A stretch of 64,000 nucleotides of DNA from Sphingomonas oligophenolica (GTDB lineage: Bacteria > Pseudomonadota > Alphaproteobacteria > Sphingomonadales > Sphingomonadaceae): assembly GCF_006438955.1 (NCBI RefSeq), contig NZ_RCZK01000013.1:966-64965 (forward strand). The letters are read 5' to 3'. Both the position numbers and the translations under genes were made by a program. Position 1 is the stretch's first letter, and every line of letters starts with the position of its first letter. Positions 16,597 to 34,496 of this stretch are shown here, piece by piece. The notes under the pieces were generated by a model. It searched no databases. It had not been told where the DNA came from and saw only the letters and a list, made by a program, of their open reading frames with translations.

Positions 16597-17339
16597 CACG
16601 CTTCCTTTTCGGGGTGTGGCAGCTGGCCGACCGCGCCGCAGAAATCGGCGACGGTGGAGACCCAGCCGAAGAATTTCTCGACATTGTAGACCGTCGCCGC
16701 CTGGATGAAATCGGGGCCGAGGTGATGCGTCGCATCCTCGAGCATCACCCCGAAATATTCGAGGTGAAAGCCGTCGCGCAGCGTCGATTCGACGCATACG
16801 TTGCTCGCGATCCCGACGAACACGATCGTCCGGATCCCGCGACTGCGCAGGATGCTGTCGAGTTGCGAATTGAAGAACGCCGAATAGCGCGTTTTGTGGA
16901 CGCGGATGTCGCCGGGCTTCGGCGTCAGCGCGTCGACCAGTTCGTAGTCCCATCCGCCGCGGGCCAGCAGTTGTCCGTCGAGCTCGGGCCGGTCGCGCAT
17001 CGTCTTCAACGCGTTCGATTTGTGCCAGTTCGGCGACGCGCGCGTCCCCGCCTCGACATAATCGGGGTCCCACCCGTTCTGGAGGAAGATCACCGGCATC
17101 CCCGCGCCGCGTGCGGTCTCCAGCACCTGCCCGATCCGCCCGATCACGCCCGCCGATCCCGCGATATCGAACCCGGCGAGATCGACGTAGCCACCCTCGG
17201 TCGCATACGCATTCTGCATGTCGATCACGACCACTGCGGTGTCGTGCGGCGACACCCGGATCGGTTCGGGGCGCGCGGATAGCACGATCGTGCCGGGGGC
17301 GTTCTCGGGGCGATGGTCGACGACGGCGGGCTCGGTCAT
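16596..17339 (-). CDS. rutB: Ureidoacrylate amidohydrolase RutB
   Basis: A 247-residue isochorismatase-fold hydrolase that splits ureidoacrylate, the RutA product. The catalytic triad is visible: Asp40 ([10 protein letters not shown]), Lys149 ([10 protein letters not shown]) and Cys182 (ASNVCVEST). The N-terminal [15 protein letters not shown] is typical of RutB. First gene of the rut operon. No clear Shine-Dalgarno was seen. Divergent from the YghU-type gene, with about 100 bp between them for regulation. No rutR regulator is adjacent. Confidence 0.94.
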   Translation of the reverse strand: MTEPAVVDHRPENAPGTIVLSARPEPIRVSPHDTAVVVIDMQNAYATEGGYVDLAGFDIAGSAGVIGRIGQVLETARGAGMPVIFLQNGWDPDYVEAGTRASPNWHKSNALKTMRDRPELDGQLLARGGWDYELVDALTPKPGDIRVHKTRYSAFFNSQLDSILRSRGIRTIVFVGIASNVCVESTLRDGFHLEYFGVMLEDATHHLGPDFIQAATVYNVEKFFGWVSTVADFCGAVGQLPHPEKEA

Positions 17340-17441
17340 CGCCGCATCATTGTGCAGTTGCGGCACGCGCGCAAGCCGCCCTTGCACCCGGCGGTCCGAA
17401 CGCCCAGCTTCTGGGTCAGTCCCTATCACTGGAGCGCCCGC

Positions 17442-18338
17442 ATGACCGACACCGCGACCGACACCGGCGACTACACGCCCCCCAAGGTCTGGACCTGGGA
17501 CAAGGAGAGCGGCGGGCGCTTCGCCAGCATCAACCGCCCGATCGCGGGCGCGACCCACGACAAGGATCTGCCGGTCGGCAAGCACCCGCTCCAGCTCTAT
17601 TCGCTCGCCACCCCCAACGGGGTGAAGGTGACCGTGATGCTCGAGGAACTGCTTGCCGCGGGCCACACCGGCGCCGAATATGACGCATGGCTGATCAAGA
17701 TCATGGACGGTGACCAGTTCGGTAGCGGCTTCGTCGCCGCCAACCCCAATTCGAAAATCCCCGCGCTCGTCGATCATAGCGGCCCCAAGCCGGTACGCGT
17801 GTTCGAATCGGGATCGATCCTGGTTTACCTCGCCGAGAAGTTCGGCGCGTTCCTGCCGACCGACCCCGCCAAGCGCGCCGAGGCGATGTCGTGGCTGTTC
17901 TGGCAGATGGGTGCCGGCCCGATGCTCGGCGGCGGCTTCGGCCATTTCTACGCCTATGCGCCGACCAAGATCGAATATGCGATCGACCGATTCGCGATGG
18001 AGGTGAAGCGTCAGCTCGACGTGCTCGATCGGCGCCTCGCCGACAGTGAATATCTCGGCGGCGACGAGTATACGATCGCCGACATGGCGGTGTGGCCCTG
18101 GTACGGCGCGCTGGTGAAGGGCATCGTCTATGAGGCGGGCGAATTCCTCCAGGTCCAAGACTACAAAAACGTGATGCGCTGGACCGACCAGATCGGCGCG
18201 CGCGCCGCGGTGAAGCGCGGGCGGATGGTCAATCGCGTCATGGGCGATCCCGCCAGCCAGCTCCACGAGCGCCACGACGCGAGCGATTTCGAGACGAAGA
18301 CGCAGGACAAGCTCGAACCCGCGACCGCAGAAGCCTGA
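17442..18338 (+). CDS. yghU: Glutathione S-transferase, YghU-like disulfide reductase
   Basis: A 298-residue GST-fold protein. The long N-terminal extension before the thioredoxin domain, [28 protein letters not shown], and [14 protein letters not shown] match the YghU/YfcG (Nu) class, which uses two glutathiones to reduce disulfides and organic hydroperoxides. The C-terminal helical domain includes [13 protein letters not shown]. Start at 17442 (MTDTATDTG) fits family length. Followed after 4 bp by a second GST. Confidence 0.92.
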   Translation: MTDTATDTGDYTPPKVWTWDKESGGRFASINRPIAGATHDKDLPVGKHPLQLYSLATPNGVKVTVMLEELLAAGHTGAEYDAWLIKIMDGDQFGSGFVAANPNSKIPALVDHSGPKPVRVFESGSILVYLAEKFGAFLPTDPAKRAEAMSWLFWQMGAGPMLGGGFGHFYAYAPTKIEYAIDRFAMEVKRQLDVLDRRLADSEYLGGDEYTIADMAVWPWYGALVKGIVYEAGEFLQVQDYKNVMRWTDQIGARAAVKRGRMVNRVMGDPASQLHERHDASDFETKTQDKLEPATAEA

Positions 18339-18342
18339 GCGG

Positions 18343-18960
18343 GTGAAGCTCTACGACAGCAAGCGCGCGCCCAATCCGCGCCGGGTCCGCTGGTTCATGG
18401 CCGAGAAGGGCATCGAGGATATCGAGATCGTCGAGGTCGATATCTTCGGCGGCGATCATCGCCAGCCCGGTTATCTGAGCATGGCGGGGCTCCCCAACGT
18501 CCCCGCGCTCGAACTCGACGACGGCACCGGGATCACTGAATCGATCGCGATCTGCCGCTATCTCGAAAGCCTCTATCCCGAACCCAATCTGTTCGGCACC
18601 GACCCGCGCGAAACCGCGATCATCGAAATGTGGACCCGCCGCGCGGAAATGATGGTCGCGACCCCGCTGATGCTCACCGTCCGCCATGGCCACCCCGCGC
18701 TCGCCGCGCTGGAGAAGCAGGTGCCCGAGATCGCGACCACCCAGCGCGCCACCGCCGAGCGTGGCTTGAAAGTCCTCGATCGCCGCCTCGGCGAGAGCGC
18801 GTTCATCGCCGCCGATCGCGTGACGATGGCCGACATCATCGCGTTCACCGCAATCGATTTCGCGCGGATGGTGAAGTTCGCCCCCGCCGACGATCTCGCG
18901 CATCTTGGCCGCTGGATCGACGCGATGCGTGCCCGGCCCGCCGCCACCGCGGGAACCTGA
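18343..18960 (+). CDS. Glutathione S-transferase family protein
   Basis: A 205-residue GST. The N-terminal thioredoxin-like domain begins [23 protein letters not shown] and includes the cis-Pro and glutathione-binding region [19 protein letters not shown]. The C-terminal domain has [16 protein letters not shown]. The start is GTG at 18343, four bases after the yghU stop, so the two are co-transcribed. Substrate unknown; detoxification or stress resistance is the general expectation. Confidence 0.9.
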   Translation: MKLYDSKRAPNPRRVRWFMAEKGIEDIEIVEVDIFGGDHRQPGYLSMAGLPNVPALELDDGTGITESIAICRYLESLYPEPNLFGTDPRETAIIEMWTRRAEMMVATPLMLTVRHGHPALAALEKQVPEIATTQRATAERGLKVLDRRLGESAFIAADRVTMADIIAFTAIDFARMVKFAPADDLAHLGRWIDAMRARPAATAGT

Positions 18961-19009
18961 CCGGACGCCCGTCGCCCTCATTCGCGGTGCGGCGTCTCAA
19001 TCAGGCTGA

Positions 19010-20218
19010 TCAGACGACCCCCGCGGGCAGCGCGTGGGGGCGGGCCGCGACGGTGTCGTACATCCGGGCGGGCACATCGAGCCAGATCGGCGCGAGCTTG
19101 GCGGAATCGACGCGCTCGATCCCGACCGCGAACGCGCGGGCGGCGCGATAAGGATCGCCCTGCGTAACGAAGCGGCACAGGCACGCGACGATCGGGACGA
19201 AGATCGGCCGGTTGCCTGCATGCATGACCTGGACCGCGGTGCGCGACGTCGCGGCGACGACCCGCACTGCGCGCGATTCGCCGGGTGCCAGCGAGAAGGC
19301 GGGGACCGCGGGACGGCTGGGGGGTGCCGCGAAGAACGCGGCGAGATCGGCGTCCTGACCCCGGTGCGCGCTCAGCAGCCCAACCCCGATCTGGACCTGG
19401 TCGATCGCGTCGGGGCCATGGTTGGTGACGACAAGCTCGCCCTCGACGAGCGCGCTGAGCAGGTTCAGCCCGGCGCGACCGGGGCGCAACACCATGTCGA
19501 TCGCGGGGGACGCGCGGGTGGCGGGGCCGACCGGCGTGACCGCGGGCGGCAGCGGCATGGGGGCGATCGGCGCGGGCTCGTTCACGGGCATGGGCGCAGG
19601 CTCCACCAATACCGGCGGCTCCGCCTCGATCCGGGTCGCAGCGCGACGACGATGCCCCACCATGATCGCGGCAAACGCCAGCGCCGCGACGATCAGCGCC
19701 GCCAGCCACCAGCGCCACGCGCTGCCCTGATCGGCGGCGGCGAGATCGGGCTGCGCCGCGGGCGTGGCGACAGGAGTCGGCGGCGCCGCCACCGTCGTTT
19801 CGGGGGCGACGGGTGCAGGTGCGGGTTCCACGGCGGGATTCGCCGTAGCGCCCGGGGTCGGCGCGGGCGTTGGTGACGGGGCCGGGGTCGCGACCACCGC
19901 GGGGCGTCGCGACGGCGCGACGCGAGGAACCGGGGTGGCGATCGGGGTCGGCGCGGGCGTCGGGGTCGACTGCACGGTTGGCAGCGCGACGACCGGGGGT
20001 GCGGGAACCGGCACCGGGGTCGCGCCCGGCGTCGGCCTCGGCGTGGCGCCCGACGATGGCGGCAAGCTGTACCCGTTGAGGCGCTGAAGTGGCGTGGGGG
20101 TGGGCGTCGACGCCGGGGTCGCCTGATTCTGCGCCGCGACCGGGGCGGCCATCGCCAGCGACAGCAGCGCCGCGACGGTGTGGCGCATCGCGCGCGGGGA
20201 AGGACGGGTCATGGTCAT
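19010..20218 (-). CDS. Membrane-anchored Pro/Thr-rich protein, paralogue A
   Basis: 402 residues, function unknown. Visible architecture: signal peptide ending near AAPVAAQ (about 1-26), a Pro/Thr/Ala-rich extended linker to about 175, one membrane helix (WWLAALIVAALAFAAIMV), a second Pro-rich segment, and a C-terminal domain starting MVLRPGRAGLNLLSALVEG with VVTNHGPDAIDQVQIGVGLL. The C-terminal domain resembles that of the next upstream gene, so they are paralogues. Being C-terminal to the helix, this domain should lie in the cytoplasm if the N-terminus is exported. Start at 20218 fits the signal peptide. Confidence 0.75.
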   Translation of the reverse strand: MTMTRPSPRAMRHTVAALLSLAMAAPVAAQNQATPASTPTPTPLQRLNGYSLPPSSGATPRPTPGATPVPVPAPPVVALPTVQSTPTPAPTPIATPVPRVAPSRRPAVVATPAPSPTPAPTPGATANPAVEPAPAPVAPETTVAAPPTPVATPAAQPDLAAADQGSAWRWWLAALIVAALAFAAIMVGHRRRAATRIEAEPPVLVEPAPMPVNEPAPIAPMPLPPAVTPVGPATRASPAIDMVLRPGRAGLNLLSALVEGELVVTNHGPDAIDQVQIGVGLLSAHRGQDADLAAFFAAPPSRPAVPAFSLAPGESRAVRVVAATSRTAVQVMHAGNRPIFVPIVACLCRFVTQGDPYRAARAFAVGIERVDSAKLAPIWLDVPARMYDTVAARPHALPAGVV

Positions 20219-20376
20219 GTCCGGGGTGCCGTTGGTGAACGCCGCCGCGCCGCAAACCGGCGTGCGGCGAACCGCCCTGCCCCGTCGGCGGACCGAACGC
20301 AATCGGCCCGCCATGCCGCAAACGGCGATGGCGGACCGACGATCGCAGCCGCGGAAATCGCGATCCCGCGACTTGG

Positions 20377-21738
20377 TCAGGCGTGCTCGGGCTCGCGATA
20401 CAGCGTGGCCTCGACATCGTCGAACAATTCGGGACGCGCGATATCGATCGCGCCCGTCGCACCCGTGGCCGGATCGACGACCCCGACCGTGAAAGCCGCG
20501 CTGGTCCGCCCCTCGCTGCCGTCGGCGAGCGTGTAGCGCGCGTCGACCACGACGATCGGATCGAACCGCCCCGCTAGGTCCGCCTTGAGCACCGCGAGCG
20601 TCGCCGCGACCCGGGTTCCTGCGCCGGGCTCGATCGTGACCGGCTCGATCTCGGCGTTGGTGGGCGGATCGGCGAGCAGCCGCCGCAGTTCGTCATCCTG
20701 GCGCGTCGCGAGCATGAAGGTGGCGATCCGCACGTCATGCGCGGCGACCTGCCCGGCGTTGCCGACGGTCAAGTCGATCTCGACCAGCGCCTCGTCGACG
20801 TTGCTGCCCGCGCGCACCGGACGCAGCGCGAATTCGAGCCACGGGCGATCGCCGACCGGCGCGGCGGCGGTCAGCGCGGCGAGTTCGCCTTCCTCGACGG
20901 CGATGTGGTTCACATCGTCGGGAACCGCGGGGGCTGCAGGCGCATCGTCATCGGCGGCGGCAGCGAAGAACACGGGCGCGGCAACCGCCGCTGCGGGGGC
21001 GATCACCGGATCGACCGGGACCGGCTCGATCGGCAACGCAGACGCGTCGACCGGCTCATCATAGACCACATCGTCGACTGTGCGACGCCGCATCAGGAAG
21101 AACGCGCCCGCGGCGAGGACGAGTAACGCCAGAATCGCGAGCGGCCACGTCGGGATGCCGCCGCGGTTGGCGGTCTCGACCGGTGCCGCGGGGGGCGGAT
21201 CGGCGATGGGTGCGGGCGCGGCAGCCGACGGCGCGGGTCCGGGCGTCACCGCAACCGGCGCGGGCTCGACCGGCGTCGGCGCAGGCGCGACCGCCGCTGG
21301 CGCTGGGGCGGCGATCCGGGCCGTCGCCGGTGGAGCGACCGCCGTGCGACGCGCGACGGGTGCGGCGCGGCGGGGTTCGGGCCGCGGCGTCGCCGCGCGC
21401 GGCGCGGGGCGCGCGGCGACGCCGCGGCGCTGCGCTGCCTCCTCCTGCGCGGCGGCGATCGCGGCGGGGTTGACCGGAGTGGCGCTGGCGGGATCGCCGA
21501 TCGCCGACGCGCCGCGCGGCGTCGACCGAGCCGCCGCGGGGGTGGCGACGCTGTCGTTCTGCGGGAAGCGCGGCGCGGCGATCACCGGCGGCGTCTGCGC
21601 CGGGGCTGATTGAGCCGGGACCGCCTGCGCCGTCGGGGCGGGCGCCATGTCCTGCGCCACTGCGGGGGACGCGACGACCGCGCTGGCGGCCATCAGCGAG
21701 GCGACGAGCGCGCGCGTACGGAGATCATGCTGTTTCAT
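20377..21738 (-). CDS. Membrane-anchored Pro/Ala-rich protein, paralogue B
   Basis: 453 residues, function unknown. Signal peptide ending near ASPAVAQD (about 1-30), a long Ala/Pro/Arg-rich linker, a membrane helix (WPLAILALLVLAAGAFFLM) followed by MRRRT, an acidic Ala/Pro segment, and a C-terminal domain LEFALRPVRAGSNVDEALVEIDLTVGNAG (quoted in two parts: LEFALRPVRAGSN and VDEALVEIDLTVGNAG). The last domain parallels LRPGRAGLNLLSALVEGELVV of paralogue A, including the following ADLAAFF/ELRRLLADPP segment. Start at 21738 (MKQHDLRTRA) is preceded by a ggac/agg-rich stretch. Divergent from rpoB. Confidence 0.75.
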   Translation of the reverse strand: MKQHDLRTRALVASLMAASAVVASPAVAQDMAPAPTAQAVPAQSAPAQTPPVIAAPRFPQNDSVATPAAARSTPRGASAIGDPASATPVNPAAIAAAQEEAAQRRGVAARPAPRAATPRPEPRRAAPVARRTAVAPPATARIAAPAPAAVAPAPTPVEPAPVAVTPGPAPSAAAPAPIADPPPAAPVETANRGGIPTWPLAILALLVLAAGAFFLMRRRTVDDVVYDEPVDASALPIEPVPVDPVIAPAAAVAAPVFFAAAADDDAPAAPAVPDDVNHIAVEEGELAALTAAAPVGDRPWLEFALRPVRAGSNVDEALVEIDLTVGNAGQVAAHDVRIATFMLATRQDDELRRLLADPPTNAEIEPVTIEPGAGTRVAATLAVLKADLAGRFDPIVVVDARYTLADGSEGRTSAAFTVGVVDPATGATGAIDIARPELFDDVEATLYREPEHA

Positions 21739-21861
21739 GGGGCATTTGTCCTCTCTCATAACGGGGCTACAACGATCCCACGCGTGGATTCGGACCCGAA
21801 ACGACCGAAATTTGTGGACGAACCGTGGCGACGCGTCGCCAAGCCGAAATATCGCGCCGGT

Positions 21862-21890
21862 TTGACTTGCTGGCGGTGGCCTCCTATATC
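21862..21890 (+). promoter_or_regulatory. Sigma-70 promoter of rpoB-rpoC
   Basis: TTGACT (21862-21867) and TATATC (21885-21890) are separated by 17 bases, a near-consensus vegetative promoter. Transcription would start near 21897, giving a leader of about 160 bases before rpoB. Confidence 0.75.
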
Positions 21891-21975
21891 CGCTGTCTAC
21901 CCCCTTTTCCGGGACATGATGCGCCGTCGCGCAGCGCATCGGACGAATAGGAACGGGGCGGTTTAATGGACGCTG

Positions 21976-22010
21976 AAAGCCGACGCAAGGTTTGCGATCG
22001 GCTTTTTTGC
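21976..22010 (+). terminator. Intrinsic terminator / attenuator hairpin in the rpoB leader
   Basis: AAAGCCGA pairs with TCGGCTTT, and inside this CGCAA pairs with TTGCG, giving a 13-bp stem with one bulge, directly followed by a run of T. It lies between the likely rpoB promoter and the rpoB start codon, so it would cut most transcripts short unless antitermination or ribosome effects intervene. It could alternatively be the end of a short upstream RNA. Confidence 0.75.
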
Positions 22011-22057
22011 GTCCGTTTGCGTGTCAATATTCTGGCTGATTGAGGCGAAATCCACCC

Positions 22058-26212
<4,155 letters not shown>

Positions 26213-26220
26213 CTTCTGAA

Positions 26221-26343
26221 GCCCTTCTCCCCTTGTGGGAGAAGGGTTTGGGATGGGGGGGAGTGACGGTCGCAACCGTCCCCCTCATCCTCCCCTTCCG
26301 CTGACGCGGGCGGGTCCCCTCCTTCTTCCACAAGGGGAGAAGG
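26221..26343. repeat. Palindromic repeat between rpoB and rpoC
   Basis: Left arm cccttctccccttgtggg and right arm ccacaaggggagaagg are complementary over about 16 bases across a 90-base centre; the left end also forms its own hairpin (cccttctcccc / gggagaaggg). The centre holds a further g-rich/c-rich pair. It resembles other sphingomonad intergenic repeats and sits within an essential operon. Confidence 0.85.
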
Positions 26344-26367
26344 CCAAAAGTTTTACAAGGACAGCTC

Positions 26368-30687
<4,320 letters not shown>

Positions 30688-30723
30688 GCCCTCGTTCGGG
30701 CTCGCGCTCGAAGCTACAGGAAC

Positions 30724-30755
30724 GCCGCCGTCCGGGATGCCGGGCGGCGGCTTTT
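30724..30755 (+). terminator. Intrinsic terminator of the rpoBC operon
   Basis: GCCGCCGTCCGG and CCGGGCGGCGGC form a 12-bp stem (one G-U pair) around a 4-base loop, followed by TTTT. It lies 37 bases after the rpoC stop. Confidence 0.92.
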
Positions 30756-30816
30756 CTGCAACTCTTCTGCCGGTCGACGGTTAGCCCACCAGCAGAGACA
30801 GTAATCGGATCGATCA

Positions 30817-31494
30817 ATGTTCCACCGCCACCCCGTTTTGACCGCGATGACGCTGACGCTTGGCTTGGCAACGGCGGGTTGTAACCGCGAATCATCGACC
30901 ACCAACTTGGCTTCTGGCGACGCGATTGCCGTCGCTACGCACACCAACCGAATCGAACCGGGTCCATCAGCCAGCGCGCCCGTACCGAAGCCCGCCGGGG
31001 AACCGCAGCATTCGACCTCGCCGCAGCTCGCCAAGCTCGCCCCGCGCCTTGCGGTCGATGGCGAAGGCCTCCGGCTGTTCGACCCGACGACAACCTCCGC
31101 CTCACCGATCCCCTTCGGTCGTCCGCAAGCGGCGGTGATCGCGGCGATCGAACGGTTCCGCGGCCCATCCGACCAGGGCGTCAACCAGGATTGCGGGGCG
31201 GGCCCAGTCGACTACGCCAGCTGGTCCGACGGGCTCAGCCTGGTGTTCCAGCAGCATCGGTTCGTTGGCTGGGGTCTGGATCATCGCGCTGCGGGGACGA
31301 TCGCTACCGCTAGCGGCATCGGTCCGGGGTCCACGCGCGCTGAACTCGAATCGACATATGCCAATGTCGACGTGAACCGGACATCGTTGGGGAATGAATT
31401 TACCGCGGGCGGCTTTTCAGGCGTGATCGACGGATCGACGGCCGCGTCGAAGATCACCGACATGTGGGCGGGAACCAACTGCGCCGCGCGTTGA
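30817..31494 (+). CDS. Putative lipoprotein of unknown function
   Basis: 225 residues. The N-terminus has a signal with lipobox LATAGC (Cys22), so it should be lipid-anchored outside the cytoplasm. The linker is Ser/Pro-rich; the conserved-looking C-terminal part includes DCGAGPVDYASWSDGLSLVFQ and GFSGVIDGSTAASKITDMWAG with two cysteines (DCGAG, TNCAAR) that may form a disulfide. I do not recognise the family. It lies between the rpoBC terminator and glnD in the same direction, with its own upstream region. Confidence 0.7.
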   Translation: MFHRHPVLTAMTLTLGLATAGCNRESSTTNLASGDAIAVATHTNRIEPGPSASAPVPKPAGEPQHSTSPQLAKLAPRLAVDGEGLRLFDPTTTSASPIPFGRPQAAVIAAIERFRGPSDQGVNQDCGAGPVDYASWSDGLSLVFQQHRFVGWGLDHRAAGTIATASGIGPGSTRAELESTYANVDVNRTSLGNEFTAGGFSGVIDGSTAASKITDMWAGTNCAAR

Positions 31495-31736
31495 GGCGAT
31501 GCTGGAACGGGGATAGCCCAGCGGCAACGCTTCGCCCCGCTGTCCTACACGCCGCGTTTATGCTTATGCACCCGGAATGACTGCCGTCGTTTCACCCCCC
31601 AACAGCGCAGCGAACCTGGGCGCATGAATCGCCGTCTCGCCCTTCACGAATCCGCGCGCCGTCCCCGCTTGCGCGAGGGCCGCGCAAAAACCCGATTCCG
31701 TGTAAATGTCGTCAATGTCGGCGAGGCGCAGCGGGC

Positions 31737-34493
31737 ATGATCGGGCGGTTCGATCACCTGCCCCATCGCCGCGCGATCGTCGACCGACGCGTGCTGGCCG
31801 ACCGAGTCGCGGCGCTCGACGGGCGCGACGCCGCGTTTCGCCAGGCGCTGACCATGGTGTTGAAGGATGCGCTGATCGCGGGGCGCGAAGAGATCGACCG
31901 GCGGCTGCTCGCCCATCCCTCGCGCGGGCTCGAGGCCGGGAACGCGGGCGCGTACCTGATGGACCAGATCATCCACGTCGCGTTCGACACGGTGACCGAT
32001 CGGCTCCACCCGCTCGCCAACCGCACCACCGGCGAACGGCTGACGCTGATCGCGGTCGGCGGCTATGGCCGCGGCGAAATGGCGCCCTATTCCGACGTCG
32101 ACATCGGGTTCCTGACCCCCGGCCCGCAGACGCCCTGGGCCGAACAGGTCATCGAATCGATGCTCTACGTATTGTGGGACATGGGAGTGAAAGTCGGCCA
32201 TTCGAGCCGCAGCCTGACCGAGATGGTCCGCCAGGCGAAGGCCGACGTCACGATCCGCACCGCGCTGCTCGAGGCACGCTATATCGGCGGCGATCATGAT
32301 CTGTACGACGAGGCCGGGCGCCGCTTCGCCGCCGAGGTCCAGCGCGGTACCGAACGCCAGTTCATCGCCGACAAGCTCGCTGAACGCGACGCGCGCCACG
32401 TCAAGATGGGCGACAGCCGCTACGTCGTCGAACCTAATGTCAAGGAGGGCAAGGGCGGGATGCGCGATCTCCACGCGCTCTTCTGGATCGGTAAATACGT
32501 CTACAACGTCCAGCGCGCCGCCGATCTCGTCGAGGTCGGCCTGTTCACGCCGCAGGAATATCGCCAGTTCCACCGCGCCGACAGCTGGCTGATCGCGGTC
32601 CGTTGCCATCTCCACATGATCACCGGGCGCGCCGAGGACCGGCTGACCTTCGACGTCCAGAGCGAAATCGCCGCGCGGATGCGGTTTTCGGACCGGCCCG
32701 GCAAATCCGCAGTCGAACGGTTCATGCATTACTACTTCATCCAGGCAAAAGCGGTCGGCGATCTGACCGGCGTATTCCTGGCGCATCTCGACGAACGGTT
32801 CGCGGCGCGTGGCCGCCGCTTCGGGCTGCCCCAAATGCTGACGGGGATCCGGCGGCGACCGGGCAAGCTCAACGGTTTCGTGCTCGATCGCGGGCGCCTC
32901 GCGCTGCCGTCGGACGATTTTTTCGCGCAGGACCCGGTCCGGCTGGTCGAGATTTTCCAGCTCGCCGACCTCCACGGGCTCGAAATCCACCCGCTCGCGA
33001 TGCGCGCCGCGTCGCGCGATGCGAAGCTGATCGACGATCACCGCAAGGATGCGCGCGCCAACGCGCTGTTCCTCGACGTGCTGACCTCGCCGCGCGACCC
33101 CGCGCTGGTGCTGCGCTGGATGAACGAGGCGGGGGTATTCGGGCGCTTCATTCCCGATTTCGGCCGCGTCGTCGCGCAGATGCAGTTCGACATGTACCAC
33201 CATTACACCGTCGACGAACACACCATCCGCGCGATCGGGCTGCTCGCGCGGATCGAGCGCGGCGAGTTGAAGGCGGATCACCCGATCAGCACCGCGATCT
33301 TCGACCAGATCGTGTCGCGGCGGGTGCTGTATGTCGCGGTCCTGCTCCACGACATCGCCAAGGGCCGCGGCGGCGATCATTCGATCCTGGGCGCTGGGGT
33401 CGCGAAAAAGCTGTGCCCGCGGCTGGGGCTGAGCGCGGCGGAGACCGAGACGGTGCAATGGCTGGTCCGTTACCATTTGCTGATGTCGGCGACCGCGTTC
33501 AAGCGCGACCTCAGCGATTTCAAGACGATTCTCGATTTCACCGATATCGTCCAGAGCCACGAACGACTGCGCCTGTTGCTGCTGCTGACGGTCGTCGACA
33601 TCCGCGCGGTCGGCCCGACCACGTGGAACGGCTGGAAGCGGCAATTGCTGTCCGACCTGTACGAAGCCGCCGAGGAAGTGTTGCGGCTCGGCCACAAGGA
33701 GCGCGGGCGCGAGGAGCGGATCACCGCCAAACAGGCCGCGCTCGCCGACGCGCTCGATTGGAGCCCCGCCGCGCTGGTCGTTTATGTCCAACGTTTTCCT
33801 GAAGCCTATTGGATCGCCGAGCCTGACGACGTGCTGCTCCACAACGCGCGGTTCGTCGCGCGCAACGGGCACGCGCCGCTGGCGATCGATGCGCAGGTCT
33901 ATCCCGAACGCGGCGCGACACTGGTCACGATCTACGCGACCGATCACCCGGGGCTGTTCTATCGCATCGCGGGCGCGATCCACGTCGCGGGCGGCAACAT
34001 CATCGACGCGCGCATCCACACCACGCGCGACGGCATGGCAATCGACAATTTCCTCGTCCAGGATCCGTTCGGCGGGACCTTCGACGAGGCCGCCCAGCTC
34101 CAGCGGCTGCGCGTCGCGATCGAGGATGCGCTCGCCAACCGCGGCAAACTCGACGACCGGCTCCGTGACAAACCCGCGCCGCGGACCCGCGCCGACGCCT
34201 TTACCGTCGAACCCAATGTGCTGATCGACAATCGCGCGTCGAACCGCTTCACCGTGGTCGAGGTCAACGCGCGCGATCGCCCCGCGCTGCTCAACCAGCT
34301 TGCGCAGGCGCTGTTCCAGTCGAAGGTGATGCTCCATTCGGCGCATGTCGCCACCTATGGCGAGCGCGCGGTCGACACCTTCTACCTCACCGACCTGACC
34401 GGCGACCGCATCCTGTCGGCGACGCGTCTCAAGGCGCTCGAGAAACGGTTGCTCGCGGCGGCGGCGGGGAAGAAGATCGACCTCGCCGCCTGA
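31737..34493 (+). CDS. glnD: Bifunctional uridylyltransferase / uridylyl-removing enzyme GlnD
   Basis: 918 residues; senses glutamine and adds or removes UMP on PII proteins, controlling nitrogen assimilation. The nucleotidyltransferase motif is GGYGRGE at 108-114 with Asp120 and Asp122. The HD phosphohydrolase motif includes His538 and Asp539 (LLHDIAKGRGGDH). Two ACT domains close the protein: LVTIYATDHPGLFYRIAGAI and FTVVEVNARDRPALLNQLAQ. Length matches the alphaproteobacterial family. No glnB or amtB lies nearby. Confidence 0.96.
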   Translation: MIGRFDHLPHRRAIVDRRVLADRVAALDGRDAAFRQALTMVLKDALIAGREEIDRRLLAHPSRGLEAGNAGAYLMDQIIHVAFDTVTDRLHPLANRTTGERLTLIAVGGYGRGEMAPYSDVDIGFLTPGPQTPWAEQVIESMLYVLWDMGVKVGHSSRSLTEMVRQAKADVTIRTALLEARYIGGDHDLYDEAGRRFAAEVQRGTERQFIADKLAERDARHVKMGDSRYVVEPNVKEGKGGMRDLHALFWIGKYVYNVQRAADLVEVGLFTPQEYRQFHRADSWLIAVRCHLHMITGRAEDRLTFDVQSEIAARMRFSDRPGKSAVERFMHYYFIQAKAVGDLTGVFLAHLDERFAARGRRFGLPQMLTGIRRRPGKLNGFVLDRGRLALPSDDFFAQDPVRLVEIFQLADLHGLEIHPLAMRAASRDAKLIDDHRKDARANALFLDVLTSPRDPALVLRWMNEAGVFGRFIPDFGRVVAQMQFDMYHHYTVDEHTIRAIGLLARIERGELKADHPISTAIFDQIVSRRVLYVAVLLHDIAKGRGGDHSILGAGVAKKLCPRLGLSAAETETVQWLVRYHLLMSATAFKRDLSDFKTILDFTDIVQSHERLRLLLLLTVVDIRAVGPTTWNGWKRQLLSDLYEAAEEVLRLGHKERGREERITAKQAALADALDWSPAALVVYVQRFPEAYWIAEPDDVLLHNARFVARNGHAPLAIDAQVYPERGATLVTIYATDHPGLFYRIAGAIHVAGGNIIDARIHTTRDGMAIDNFLVQDPFGGTFDEAAQLQRLRVAIEDALANRGKLDDRLRDKPAPRTRADAFTVEPNVLIDNRASNRFTVVEVNARDRPALLNQLAQALFQSKVMLHSAHVATYGERAVDTFYLTDLTGDRILSATRLKALEKRLLAAAAGKKIDLAA

Positions 34494-34496
34494 GCG

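Noticed and set aside
31510..31560. A stretch resembling part of a tRNA (gatagcccagcggcaacgc)
   Set aside because: No acceptor stem, no T-arm consensus and no anticodon stem-loop could be built.
31624..31740. A 38-codon plus-strand frame overlapping the glnD start by ATGA
   Set aside because: Could be a leader peptide, but it has no ribosome site and an Arg-rich composition typical of chance frames. Not enough support.
31644..34346. A 900-codon minus-strand frame opposite glnD
   Set aside because: Antisense shadow; glnD has all domains of its family in the plus-strand frame.
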